A stretch of DNA of 20,864 nucleotides from Chloroflexi bacterium RBG_13_51_18 (lineage in GTDB: Bacteria > Chloroflexota > Dehalococcoidia > Dehalococcoidales > RBG-16-60-22), in assembly GCA_001796495.1 (NCBI GenBank), contig MGMR01000043.1, positions 330-21,193 of the forward strand, given 5' to 3'. The stretch's first letter is position 1. Every line of letters begins with the position of its first letter. The notes under the pieces are model-generated. The model ran no database searches, was not told the origin of the DNA, and saw nothing but the letters and a program-made list of their open reading frames with translations. Positions 7,056 through 13,800 of this stretch are shown here, in pieces. The position numbers and the translations under genes are program-made.

Positions 7056-7757
7056 ATGAACAGCAAAATCCTGAAAACAGTCGATTATACTCATATAAAC
7101 GGCGGTTCAATGGTCTCTACGGAAAGAATCATTAAAGAGACGGCTTTGACCATCCGCATCAACGGCAAGCATTATGCTACCGCTATGATTATGGCGGCGC
7201 TGGAAAAAGAGTTCATTTACGGCCATCTCTTTGCCCAGGGCATCATCCGCAGTGCCAACGATATTAAGTCTTTAACCATCCAAAACAACACCGCCGAGGT
7301 TAGGCTGGCTGCTATCATAATAGCCAAAACGGCCGCAGATAAAGTTGACTCTTCTCTTATAGTAACAACGGCCGATGTTTTTAATTGTGTTAGAGCTATC
7401 TTGAAATCCGATGTGTTCGCAGAGACCGAAGCGGTCCACTCCGCCGGGCTTTTCCTCGACGGTAAGAAGACGGTCTGCATCGCCGAAGACCTGGGACGGC
7501 ACCACGCCCTGGATAAGGTGATCGGCTACGGCCTACTCAACGACATTGATTTCAGCCGGACTTTAGCCGCTTCCACCGGCCGCCAGCCTTCAGAGATGAT
7601 TTATAAATGTGTCAACGCTAACATACCTATTATTGCTACCAAGGGCGTGCCCACTACCCTGGCCATTGAAATAGCGGAAAAAACGGGTATTACCATAGCG
7701 GGGCTGGTGCGGGGCAAAACAATGACTGTGTACAGTCGGCCGGAGAGAATCGAATAA
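7056..7757 (+). CDS. FdhD-like protein, short form lacking the CxxC region
   Basis: A 233-residue member of the FdhD/NarQ family, whose canonical members move sulfur from IscS to the molybdenum cofactor of formate dehydrogenase. Recognisable parts are ETALTIRING near 28-37, FAETEAVHSAGLF at 121-133 (canonical TGGxHAA), the family signature EDLGRHHALDKVIG at 144-157, and STGRQPSEM with a PTTLAIEIAEKTG segment. Where canonical FdhD has the sulfur-carrying CxxC loop, this protein goes from EVRLAA almost directly to the next helix, so the loop appears deleted. The remaining cysteines are not arranged as CxxC. The ATG at 7056 follows the MOSC stop after one base; ATG 7110 is an alternative start. 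It may bind cofactor without transferring sulfur, perhaps as a partner of the paralogue that follows. Confidence 0.85.
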   Translation: MNSKILKTVDYTHINGGSMVSTERIIKETALTIRINGKHYATAMIMAALEKEFIYGHLFAQGIIRSANDIKSLTIQNNTAEVRLAAIIIAKTAADKVDSSLIVTTADVFNCVRAILKSDVFAETEAVHSAGLFLDGKKTVCIAEDLGRHHALDKVIGYGLLNDIDFSRTLAASTGRQPSEMIYKCVNANIPIIATKGVPTTLAIEIAEKTGITIAGLVRGKTMTVYSRPERIE

Positions 7758-7761
7758 GAAT

Positions 7762-8601
7762 ATGAATTTAAAGACTTCTTTAAATAAAACGTCCAGGCAA
7801 ATGGACTGCTGGAAGCTTACCGACGGCAGAATATCTCCGGCAAAAACCGGCGTCGTGTTAGAGCAGGGGTTGGCGCTTTACGTTAATGATAAACACCTAG
7901 CTACAGCCTCCATCTCTCCTATCATGGAAAAGGAATTCGTCGTCGGTTATCTTTTCGGGCAAGGCTTTATTAACACTATTGATGAACTGGAATCGTTAGA
8001 AATCAAGGATAATAAGGCTAAAGTGACCTTAAAGGATAAAGAGAACACTCTGGCCGACGCTTCCAAGACCAACTACCGCATCGTTTCCGGCGGCGGCCGC
8101 TCTGCTTATTTTGAAACATCTCGTTTACTAAAAATAAAATCCGACCTGACAATAAGCAAGGATAGTATATTCAAAGCCATGAATAACCTTTTTAAAAGCG
8201 CCGGGCTCTACGGAGAAACAGAAGGCGTCCATGCCGCCGGCCTGTTCTCCGCTAAAGCCGACCCAATCTGTTTGGTGGAGGACATAGGGCGGCACAACAC
8301 GCTGGACAAGGTTATCGGCTACGCCCTCTTGAATAAAATCGATTGCTCAAAAACGTTTCTGGTCTCTACCGGCCGCATGGCATCGGAAATGGTCACGAAA
8401 ATCTGCCGCTGCGGCATCCCGGTAGTCGCTACCAAGACCGCCGTGACCGATAAGGGACTGGAAATCGGTAAAAAATGCGGCCTGACGGTCATCGGTTTTG
8501 TTCGTGATAAGGGCACTAAAATCAATACGGATATGGATGTGAGGGTAATAAAATCCGCCGGCATGAAAGTATACTCCGGCGCGGCAAGAATATCCCTGTG
8601 A
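7762..8601 (+). CDS. fdhD: FdhD family protein, second copy, CxxC replaced
   Basis: A 279-residue FdhD family protein, near the normal length. It keeps VLEQGLALYVND near 32-43, MEKEFVVGYLFGQGFI at 55-70, YGETEGVHAAGLF at 150-162, the strong signature EDIGRHNTLDKVIG at 173-186 and VSTGRMASEMVTK at 201-213. At the place of the canonical CxxC loop it reads SGGGRSAYF (109-117), with no cysteine. Near the C-terminus there is a short extra segment before the final KVYSGAARI. It starts four bases after the first FdhD-like gene; the two align along most of their length and are tandem paralogues. Without the active cysteines a classic sulfurtransferase mechanism seems unlikely, but cofactor binding may be kept. 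Confidence 0.88.
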   Translation: MNLKTSLNKTSRQMDCWKLTDGRISPAKTGVVLEQGLALYVNDKHLATASISPIMEKEFVVGYLFGQGFINTIDELESLEIKDNKAKVTLKDKENTLADASKTNYRIVSGGGRSAYFETSRLLKIKSDLTISKDSIFKAMNNLFKSAGLYGETEGVHAAGLFSAKADPICLVEDIGRHNTLDKVIGYALLNKIDCSKTFLVSTGRMASEMVTKICRCGIPVVATKTAVTDKGLEIGKKCGLTVIGFVRDKGTKINTDMDVRVIKSAGMKVYSGAARISL

Positions 8602-8631
8602 ATAATATTACTTTTAGGGTAAAATGAATGT

Positions 8632-9537
8632 ATGGCTAATACGACGGTCGAGCAAATTTTAAAGCTGAAAAAGCAGCGTAATGCCGTTATCCTCTCCCAC
8701 AACTATCAGCGGGGAGAGGTGCAGAATATCGCCGATTTCGTCGGCGACTCGCTGGAGCTTAGCCAGAAAGCTGCCAAAACCAAGGCCGATGTTATCGTTT
8801 TCTGCGGCGTCTATTTCATGGCGGAAACAGCTTCCATTCTTAATCCCCAAAAGACGGTGCTGCTGCCGGATGCCGGCGCCGGCTGCCCCATGGCAGACAT
8901 GATTACGGCGGAGCAACTGCGACAGAAAAAGAAAGAATTGCCGAATGCTACCGTCGTCGCCTATATCAATTCCTCCGCCGCCGTCAAAGCGGAGTCCGAT
9001 TACTGCTGTACCTCCGCTAACGGCGTAAAAGTCGTCAACAGCATTGATAATAAAGAAATTTTATTCGTGCCCGACCAGTATCTCGGCGACTTTATAATCA
9101 AAAAGACAGGCAAGCCGATGCATCTCTGGCCGGGCTATTGCCCCACCCACGTTAAAATCCTCCCGGAAGATATTACCCGCCGCAAGCAGGAATTCCCCCG
9201 CGCCAAGGTAGTGGTCCACCCAGAATGCCGCCCGGACGTTATCGCGCTGGCTGACGAAGCCTTGAGCACCAGCGGCATGGTACGCTACGCCGCCCGTGAA
9301 GACGTGCAAGAACTAATAGTCGGCACGGAGATTGAAATCGTGCACCGCCTTACCAGGGAGAACCCCGGCAAGAAATTCATCCCGGCCTCACTCAAGGCAG
9401 TATGCCCCAACATGAAGAAAATCACGCTGGAAAAAATCCTGTCTTCCCTGGAAACGCTGACGCCGGAGGTGAAAGTACCGGAAGAAATACGCGTCAAAGC
9501 CCTGATTCCCGTCAACCGCATGCTGGAAATCGGCTAA
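8632..9537 (+). CDS. nadA: Quinolinate synthase NadA
   Basis: Condenses iminoaspartate with dihydroxyacetone phosphate to quinolinate in NAD synthesis, using a [4Fe-4S] cluster. It is 301 residues, the length of the compact NadA type. The three likely cluster ligands are C85 in GAGCPMAD, C170 in WPGYCPTH and C258 in AVCPNMK. ILSHNYQ at the start (20-25), the GDSLELSQ segment at 38-45 and HPEC at 196-199 are further signatures. ATG 8632 is preceded by AGGG about ten bases upstream. The gap to fdhD is 30 bases and to cutA four bases. nadB and nadC are not present, so the reason for its place in a cofactor-maturation operon is not evident; oxygen-sensitive cluster chemistry fits an anaerobe. Confidence 0.96.
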   Translation: MANTTVEQILKLKKQRNAVILSHNYQRGEVQNIADFVGDSLELSQKAAKTKADVIVFCGVYFMAETASILNPQKTVLLPDAGAGCPMADMITAEQLRQKKKELPNATVVAYINSSAAVKAESDYCCTSANGVKVVNSIDNKEILFVPDQYLGDFIIKKTGKPMHLWPGYCPTHVKILPEDITRRKQEFPRAKVVVHPECRPDVIALADEALSTSGMVRYAAREDVQELIVGTEIEIVHRLTRENPGKKFIPASLKAVCPNMKKITLEKILSSLETLTPEVKVPEEIRVKALIPVNRMLEIG

Positions 9538-9541
9538 TAAT

Positions 9542-9865
9542 ATGGAACAGAAAAGCTATATCGTTGTTTTAATAACGGCTAAAGACCAGGAAGAGGCGCA
9601 GAAAATAGCCAAATCTCTAGTCAAAAAGCGGGAAGCCGCCTGCGTCAACATCATACCGTCGGTAAGTTCTCACTTCTGGTGGAAAGATAAGCTGGATAAC
9701 ACTGATGAAAGCCTGCTCATCGTCAAGACCAGGGAATCGCTGCTGCCGGAGGTCATTAAGTCGGTCAAGAAAATCCACAGCTACCGCATCCCGGAGATAA
9801 TCGCCCTGCCCATCGTCGGCGGCAGCCGCGACTACCTGGAATGGATGGACAGCGAGATAATCTGA
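9542..9865 (+). CDS. cutA: CutA1 divalent-ion tolerance protein
   Basis: A small trimeric ferredoxin-like-fold protein of 107 residues, the normal length. The family pattern is clear: an opening VLITAKDQEEAQKIAKSLV, then AACVNIIPSVSSHFWW at about 33-48, ESLLIVKTRESLLPEV, and the ending YRIPEIIALPIVGGSRDYLEWM. Copper tolerance gave the family its name, but the biochemical role is unsettled. It begins four bases after nadA and ends 17 bases before the E1-like gene, within the same operon. Confidence 0.95.
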   Translation: MEQKSYIVVLITAKDQEEAQKIAKSLVKKREAACVNIIPSVSSHFWWKDKLDNTDESLLIVKTRESLLPEVIKSVKKIHSYRIPEIIALPIVGGSRDYLEWMDSEII

Positions 9866-9882
9866 ACAAGCGAGGCAAGATT

Positions 9883-10638
9883 ATGTTTACCGCAGAAGAA
9901 CTGCAAAGGTACGACCGCCAGATAATGATATACGGGTTCGGGGAGGCGGGGCAGGAAAAGCTTAAAAAGGCTAAAGTTTTCCTCGCCGGAGCCGGCGGAT
10001 TGGGCTCGCCGGTGGCTATTTACCTCACCGCCGCGGGCATCGGCACCCTGCGCATAGCCGACCATGACAAGGTAGAGTTGAGCAATCTCAACCGGCAGGT
10101 GCTGCACTGGGAAGAAAACATCGGCAAGCGCAAGGTGGATTCGGCGGCGGCCAAGCTGGGCAAATTCAACCCGGGCGTTAAAATCGAGACCATCGCCGAG
10201 ACGATAACCGAAGCCAATATATCCCGACTGGTCGGTGATTCAGATTTAATCGTTGATGCCATGGACAACCTGCCGACCCGCTATTTACTGAATAAGACAG
10301 CGATACAAAAGGGGATTCCGTTCTTCCACGGGGCCGTCTACGGCTTCGAGGGCAGGGCCATGACCGTCCTGCCGGGCAAGACAGCCTGTCTTAACTGCCT
10401 CTATCACGGCGCTTCCGTCCCCAAGGAAAAATTCCCGGTTATCGGCGTAACGCCGGCGGTCATCGGCTGTATCCAGGCTACCGAGGTCATTAAATATATC
10501 GTGGGTCTGGGCGAACTGCTGACCGACAGGCTGCTGAACTTCGATGCCCTACGGATGAAATTCAACGAGTTTAAAATCAACCGCGACCCTAATTGCGAGG
10601 TCTGCGGCAATAAAGCGAAACGGGTGAAAAAGAAATGA
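9883..10638 (+). CDS. moeB: MoeB/ThiF/HesA-type E1 adenylyltransferase
   Basis: Activates the C-terminal glycine of a small ubiquitin-like sulfur carrier by adenylation. The 251 residues show RYDRQIMIYGFGEAGQ at 9-24, the nucleotide-binding loop GAGGLGSP at 36-43, NLNRQ at 68-72, DAMDN at 125-129, and a zinc site from CLNC (C169, C172) and CEVC (C238, C241). The position where ThiF has its acyl-persulfide cysteine, just before the GVTPAVIGCIQATEVIK segment, holds phenylalanine, which favours a MoeB-like adenylation-only role. The frame is open from 9841 inside cutA, but ATG 9883 begins the conserved protein. It overlaps its likely substrate gene by four bases (ATGA). Confidence 0.92.
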   Translation: MFTAEELQRYDRQIMIYGFGEAGQEKLKKAKVFLAGAGGLGSPVAIYLTAAGIGTLRIADHDKVELSNLNRQVLHWEENIGKRKVDSAAAKLGKFNPGVKIETIAETITEANISRLVGDSDLIVDAMDNLPTRYLLNKTAIQKGIPFFHGAVYGFEGRAMTVLPGKTACLNCLYHGASVPKEKFPVIGVTPAVIGCIQATEVIKYIVGLGELLTDRLLNFDALRMKFNEFKINRDPNCEVCGNKAKRVKKK

Positions 10639-10907
10639 GCGTAAACGTAGAAATATCGTCGATTTTCGGCAGATATACCGGCAACGTTCTGAACATGAAA
10701 GTGGAAGGCAAGACCGTCCGCGAGTGCCTGCACGACCTAGTGCGGCAGTTCCCCGATTTAAAGAGAATGCTCCTGGATGGGGACGGCAACCTGATGCATT
10801 CCTACGACTATTTTATCAACGGCGAAAGCGTTTATCCCAAGGATATGAACAGGCCACTCAAAGACGGCGATAAACTAAATATTATATTTGTTATCCACGG
10901 GGGATAA
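10635..10907 (+). CDS. MoaD/ThiS-family sulfur carrier protein
   Basis: A 90-residue beta-grasp protein ending in Gly-Gly (89-90), the adenylation and thiocarboxylation site. The order VEGKTVRECLHDLVRQFPDLK, then FINGESV, then PLKDGDKLNIIFVIHGG matches MoaD/SAMP-like carriers. It overlaps the E1-like gene by four bases, so the two are translationally coupled and are very likely partners. MoaD (large subunit of molybdopterin synthase) is the best guess given the MOSC and FdhD genes, but moaE is not in the window, and a ThiS-like or other thiolation role remains possible. It is the last gene of the plus-strand operon. Confidence 0.88.
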   Translation: MSVNVEISSIFGRYTGNVLNMKVEGKTVRECLHDLVRQFPDLKRMLLDGDGNLMHSYDYFINGESVYPKDMNRPLKDGDKLNIIFVIHGG

Positions 10908-10911
10908 TCAA

Positions 10912-11064
10912 CTAAATCTTCGTCCAGTCTATGTCCAGCCGGCACGCCGGGCAGTCCTGTTTGACAGGTAGTTCCGCCTTACAATGGGGACAGATAAATT
11001 TGTCGCCAACTCTTATCGGCGGTAAATGCTTTTCTTTCTTCTTCTTGTCCTTATCTTTAACCAT
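10912..11064 (-). CDS. Small zinc-ribbon protein (50 residues)
   Basis: Reading leftward from ATG 11064 gives a 50-residue protein: a Lys/Asp-rich start (MVKDKDKKKKEKHLPP), then CPHC at 25-28 and CPAC at 38-41, ending DWTKI and TAG. The two CxxC pairs 13 apart make a compact zinc ribbon. AGAGG about seven bases upstream of the ATG supports translation. It ends five bases from the end of the moaD-like gene on the other strand and lies 60 bases downstream of tgt on the same strand. The function is unknown; nucleic-acid or protein binding are the usual roles for such ribbons. Confidence 0.75.
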   Translation of the reverse strand: MVKDKDKKKKEKHLPPIRVGDKFICPHCKAELPVKQDCPACRLDIDWTKI

Positions 11065-11124
11065 GGTGCACCTCTTCAATCATATCTGTATGCAAGTTTA
11101 GGCTAAAATCAGCTTTTTTTCAAC

Positions 11125-12297
11125 TCAAGTCCCCTCTTTGCCCCTCCCCTTTAACCACTTCCCCTTTTGCTCCACCCGTATCTGCTCATTGGTGGTTTTG
11201 TAGTTAGTTAAAAAGTCCTCTTTAAAAGCTTTAAAAAAACCGTCAAGAATCGAACTTCTTATATCCTTCATCAGGTTGCCGATAAAGCGCAGGTTGTGTA
11301 CTGTTGCCAGCCGCAGCCCCAATAACTCCTCGCTTCGGAAAAGGTGACTTACATAAGCCGCGGAAAATGTCCGGCAGGTATAGCAGTCACATGAGGGGTC
11401 GATAGGCTTGTCCAACTTGCTGTAAGCAGCCCGGCGTATGTTGATACGTCCCTTCCGCGTAAAGAGGGCGCCGTTGCGGGCGACGCGCGTAGGCAGGGCG
11501 CAGTCGAAAATGTCGATGCCCCGCGCCACCCCTTCGATAAGGTCCTCCGGGGCGCCGACCCCCATGAGATAGCGCGGCTTACCCTCCGGCAACAGCGCCG
11601 CCGTCTGTTCGACCAGCGGCAGGGTGATCTCTTTCGGTTCGCCGACACTCAAGCCGCCGATGGCGTAGCCGGGGAAATCCAGCCCGGTCAGGTACTCCGC
11701 TGAAATCTGGCGTAAATCGGGGAACATGCCCCCCTGCACAATGGCGTAAAGCGCCTGCTTATTACTTTTATGGGCTTTAAGGCACCTTTCCGCCCAGCGA
11801 TGTGTCCTTTCCATGGCCCTTCGGACTTTCTCTTTTTTGTCGCTGTAGGCGGTGCACTCGTCCAGCACCATGATAATATCGGCGCCTAAAGCTTCCTGGT
11901 ATTCGACCGCCAATTCCGGGGTGAGAAAATGCTCGCTCCCGTCGATGTGCGAACGGAACTTTGCGCCTTCATCCGTTATCTTACAGAGGGGGGAGAGGCT
12001 AAAGACCTGGTAGCCGCCGCTGTCGGTCAGGATGGCGCCGTCCCAGGCCATGAATTCGTGCAGTCCCCCCATCTTTTTAATGACATCAATGCCGGGGCGG
12101 AGGTAAAGGTGGTAGGTATTACACAGCAGCATGTCAAAGCCAAGTGTTTTAATATCGTCGGGGGTGAGGGTCTTGACGGTTGCCTGGCTGCCGACGGGGA
12201 GAAACACCGGCGTTGGCACTTTACCATGGGAGGTATGAAGCTCACCAGCACGGGCGGTGCCGGATGTTGTTAAAAGAGTAAAATGTTTTTGCGTCAC
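11125..12297 (-). CDS. tgt: tRNA-guanine transglycosylase Tgt
   Basis: Exchanges guanine-34 for preQ1 in tRNAs with GUN anticodons, in queuosine synthesis. The 390 residues contain TDSGGYQVFSL with D92, the nucleophile motif FDCALPTRVARNG with D265, and the zinc site C303-x-C305-x2-C308 with H334. The frame starts at a GTG (12297) preceded by GGGGAT about seven bases upstream, and this start gives the normal N-terminus. The last roughly 15 residues (KGKWLKGRGKEGT) are lysine/glycine-rich and lie in CCCCTC-rich DNA like that in the upstream gap. They are longer than the typical end and may be a low-complexity addition. QueA and other queuosine genes are not in the window. Confidence 0.96.
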   Translation of the reverse strand: MTQKHFTLLTTSGTARAGELHTSHGKVPTPVFLPVGSQATVKTLTPDDIKTLGFDMLLCNTYHLYLRPGIDVIKKMGGLHEFMAWDGAILTDSGGYQVFSLSPLCKITDEGAKFRSHIDGSEHFLTPELAVEYQEALGADIIMVLDECTAYSDKKEKVRRAMERTHRWAERCLKAHKSNKQALYAIVQGGMFPDLRQISAEYLTGLDFPGYAIGGLSVGEPKEITLPLVEQTAALLPEGKPRYLMGVGAPEDLIEGVARGIDIFDCALPTRVARNGALFTRKGRINIRRAAYSKLDKPIDPSCDCYTCRTFSAAYVSHLFRSEELLGLRLATVHNLRFIGNLMKDIRSSILDGFFKAFKEDFLTNYKTTNEQIRVEQKGKWLKGRGKEGT

Positions 12298-12325
12298 TGC
12301 TTATCCCCGTTTAAATTATTCTAAG

Positions 12326-12393
12326 CCTCTCCCCTTGCCCCTCTCCTGCACGGTTCAAAGTGCTAGCCCTTCTTCTAATTGGCTGGAGAGGGG
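12326..12393. repeat. CCCCTCTCC/GGAGAGGGG inverted repeat in the acd-tgt gap
   Basis: CCCCTCTCC at 12338-12346 is exactly inverse-complementary to GGAGAGGGG at 12385-12393, with a loop of 38 bases. A direct partner CCTCTCCCC lies at 12326-12334. The DNA is unlike the adjoining genes and resembles short dispersed CT/GA-rich repeats. Its role is unknown. Confidence 0.5.
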
Positions 12394-12403
12394 ATATTAT
12401 TTA

Positions 12404-12425
12404 AAGAGGGGTCTGCACCCCTCTT
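12404..12425 (-). terminator. Hairpin, likely terminator of the acyl-CoA dehydrogenase gene
   Basis: AAGAGGGGT (12404-12412) and ACCCCTCTT (12417-12425) form a perfect nine-base-pair stem with a four-base loop. It lies 26 bases downstream of the acyl-CoA dehydrogenase stop and before tgt. On the minus strand the stem is followed by TTTAAATAAT, a modest T-rich tract, so intrinsic termination is plausible but not certain. Confidence 0.55.
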
Positions 12426-12450
12426 AGACATCCCGTTTTGCAATATAGTA

Positions 12451-13578
12451 TTATCGCAGCAATCTGCCGGCAATAATACTGCGGTGTACCTCGGAGATGC
12501 CGACATATATCTCCGTCATCTTAGCGTCGCGGTAGAGTCGTTCAACAGGCAAAGACTTCATCGTGCCGTAAGCGCCGTGTATCTGCATAGCCATGCGGGT
12601 AACGTCCACCGCCGTCTGCGAGGCAAAGAGCTTGGCCATGGATGATTCGTACTGGATGCTCTGCCCCTGATCGCGGATGAAGGCGGTACGGTAGACCAGC
12701 CAGCGCGCCGCCTCTATGCGGGAGGCCATTTCCGCCAGCTGCTGCTGGATGGCCTGCATCCGGGCAATGGGCTTGCCCTGCGCCTGCCGCTGCTTTGCGT
12801 AGTCGATTGATAAATCTAAAGCCGCCTGTGCCGCCGCCACCCCCTGCATTGCCACGCTCATGCGTTCTACGCTTATAGCGTCCAACAATATATCGAAGCC
12901 CTGACCCTCTTTGCCGATTAAATTCTCTTCCGGCACGTAAACATCGTCAAGATTTACAATTGAAGTACCCAATCCCCTCAAGCCCATCGTCTCCAGGATT
13001 TCCTGCACGGCAAATCCCTTCTCTTTAGACTCCACGATAAAGGCGTTGAGTCCTTCCGCGCCCTCGCGACGGGCGAACAAAAGCACCACGTTAAGCACCG
13101 GCGCCAGCGACATGAACATTTTCTGTCCGTTAATAATAAAGCCCTTGCCGCTACGGCGCGCCGTCGTTTTCACCAGGCGCGGGTCAGAGCCGGTGTCCGG
13201 CTCGGTAAAGCCGATGCCGCCCAGCCATTTCCCTTGCGCCAGCGGCGTGAGGAGCCGTTTTTTCTGTTCCTCATTCCCGAAGCGGTAAATGCCTTCCTCC
13301 GGCACGGTATTGACCGCCATGATAGCGCCCACAGACACGGATGCCCGGCAGATTTGTTCCAGCGCTAAAATAAAGCTAACGTAGCCCGCCCCACTGCCTC
13401 CATATTCTGTTGGGTAAGGTAGTCCACGAAAGCCCCGCTTGCCCATTTCTTTTGCCAGGTCAGAGGGGAACTCACCGGTGCGGTCGATATCCGCCGCCTT
13501 GGGCGTAACCTCTTTTTCCGCAAAGTCCCCGGCCAGTTTTTGCAGCATCTTTTCCTGTTCGGTTAAATTAAAGTCCAT
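12451..13578 (-). CDS. Acyl-CoA dehydrogenase
   Basis: FAD-dependent alpha,beta-dehydrogenation of an acyl-CoA. The 375 residues are normal length, with the N-terminal helical domain, the middle beta domain (GIGFTEPDTGSD at 121-132, signature of substrate/FAD binding) and the C-terminal helical domain with MQIHGAYGTM at 331-340. At the position of the medium-chain enzyme's catalytic glutamate (YEG) this protein has YVG (V359). Instead E238 in SVERM aligns with the glutamate used by isovaleryl-CoA dehydrogenase. This suggests a branched-chain-type active site; the substrate cannot be fixed from sequence. The ATG at 13578 has a good GGGAG site upstream, and a possible -10 box TATAAT lies at the complement of 13609-13614. 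No electron-transfer flavoprotein genes are adjacent. Confidence 0.92.
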   Translation of the reverse strand: MDFNLTEQEKMLQKLAGDFAEKEVTPKAADIDRTGEFPSDLAKEMGKRGFRGLPYPTEYGGSGAGYVSFILALEQICRASVSVGAIMAVNTVPEEGIYRFGNEEQKKRLLTPLAQGKWLGGIGFTEPDTGSDPRLVKTTARRSGKGFIINGQKMFMSLAPVLNVVLLFARREGAEGLNAFIVESKEKGFAVQEILETMGLRGLGTSIVNLDDVYVPEENLIGKEGQGFDILLDAISVERMSVAMQGVAAAQAALDLSIDYAKQRQAQGKPIARMQAIQQQLAEMASRIEAARWLVYRTAFIRDQGQSIQYESSMAKLFASQTAVDVTRMAMQIHGAYGTMKSLPVERLYRDAKMTEIYVGISEVHRSIIAGRLLR

Positions 13579-13800
13579 TATATTCTCCCATCCCTAAGAG
13601 ACAGTTAAATTATACACAATACGAGGGGGTTGGGGAAGAATGATGAGTAATTACCAGTTATTCAATTATAGTAAATTATAAAGGAGGAGTAGAAATATAG
13701 CCTCCCCACGCCGAGATCCTTCGCTACACTCAGGATGACAAGCGAGGGAAGGGATAAAAAATGTTGTAATTTCCATAAGCAGCGTATTAATATAAGGTCG
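13579..13800. other. Divergent intergenic region between acd and the Nudix gene
   Basis: 222 bases. It contains a possible acd -10 box (complement of 13609-13614) with no good -35 box, an unattached AAAGGAGGAG ribosome-binding-like sequence at about 13679-13688 with no suitable start codon after it, and a dispersed-repeat half element at 13713-13740. No gene is visible. Confidence 0.5.
13713..13740. repeat. Dispersed-repeat half element (GATCCTTCGCTACACTCAGGAT core)
   Basis: The segment from GAGATCCT at 13713 to GGATGACA at 13740 has the look of a common short dispersed element; its complement reads TGTCATCCTGAG...GATCTC. ATCCT (13716-13720) and AGGAT (13732-13736) form a small internal inverted repeat. 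It starts and ends with bases similar to those of the 851-956 element (TGTCAT...ATCTC), so the two may be related. Only one arm is present here. Confidence 0.55.

Noticed and set aside
11095..11120. Terminator after the tgt gene (GGCTAAAATCAGC then T-run at about 11101-11120)
   Set aside because: The stem is only three to four base pairs and the T-run is on the plus strand, where no gene needs termination at that point.
13640..13682. Thirteen-codon leader-peptide-like frame starting at ATGATGAG before the AAAGGAGG sequence
   Set aside because: No codon bias, attenuator structure or downstream gene in register; could easily be chance in AT-rich DNA.
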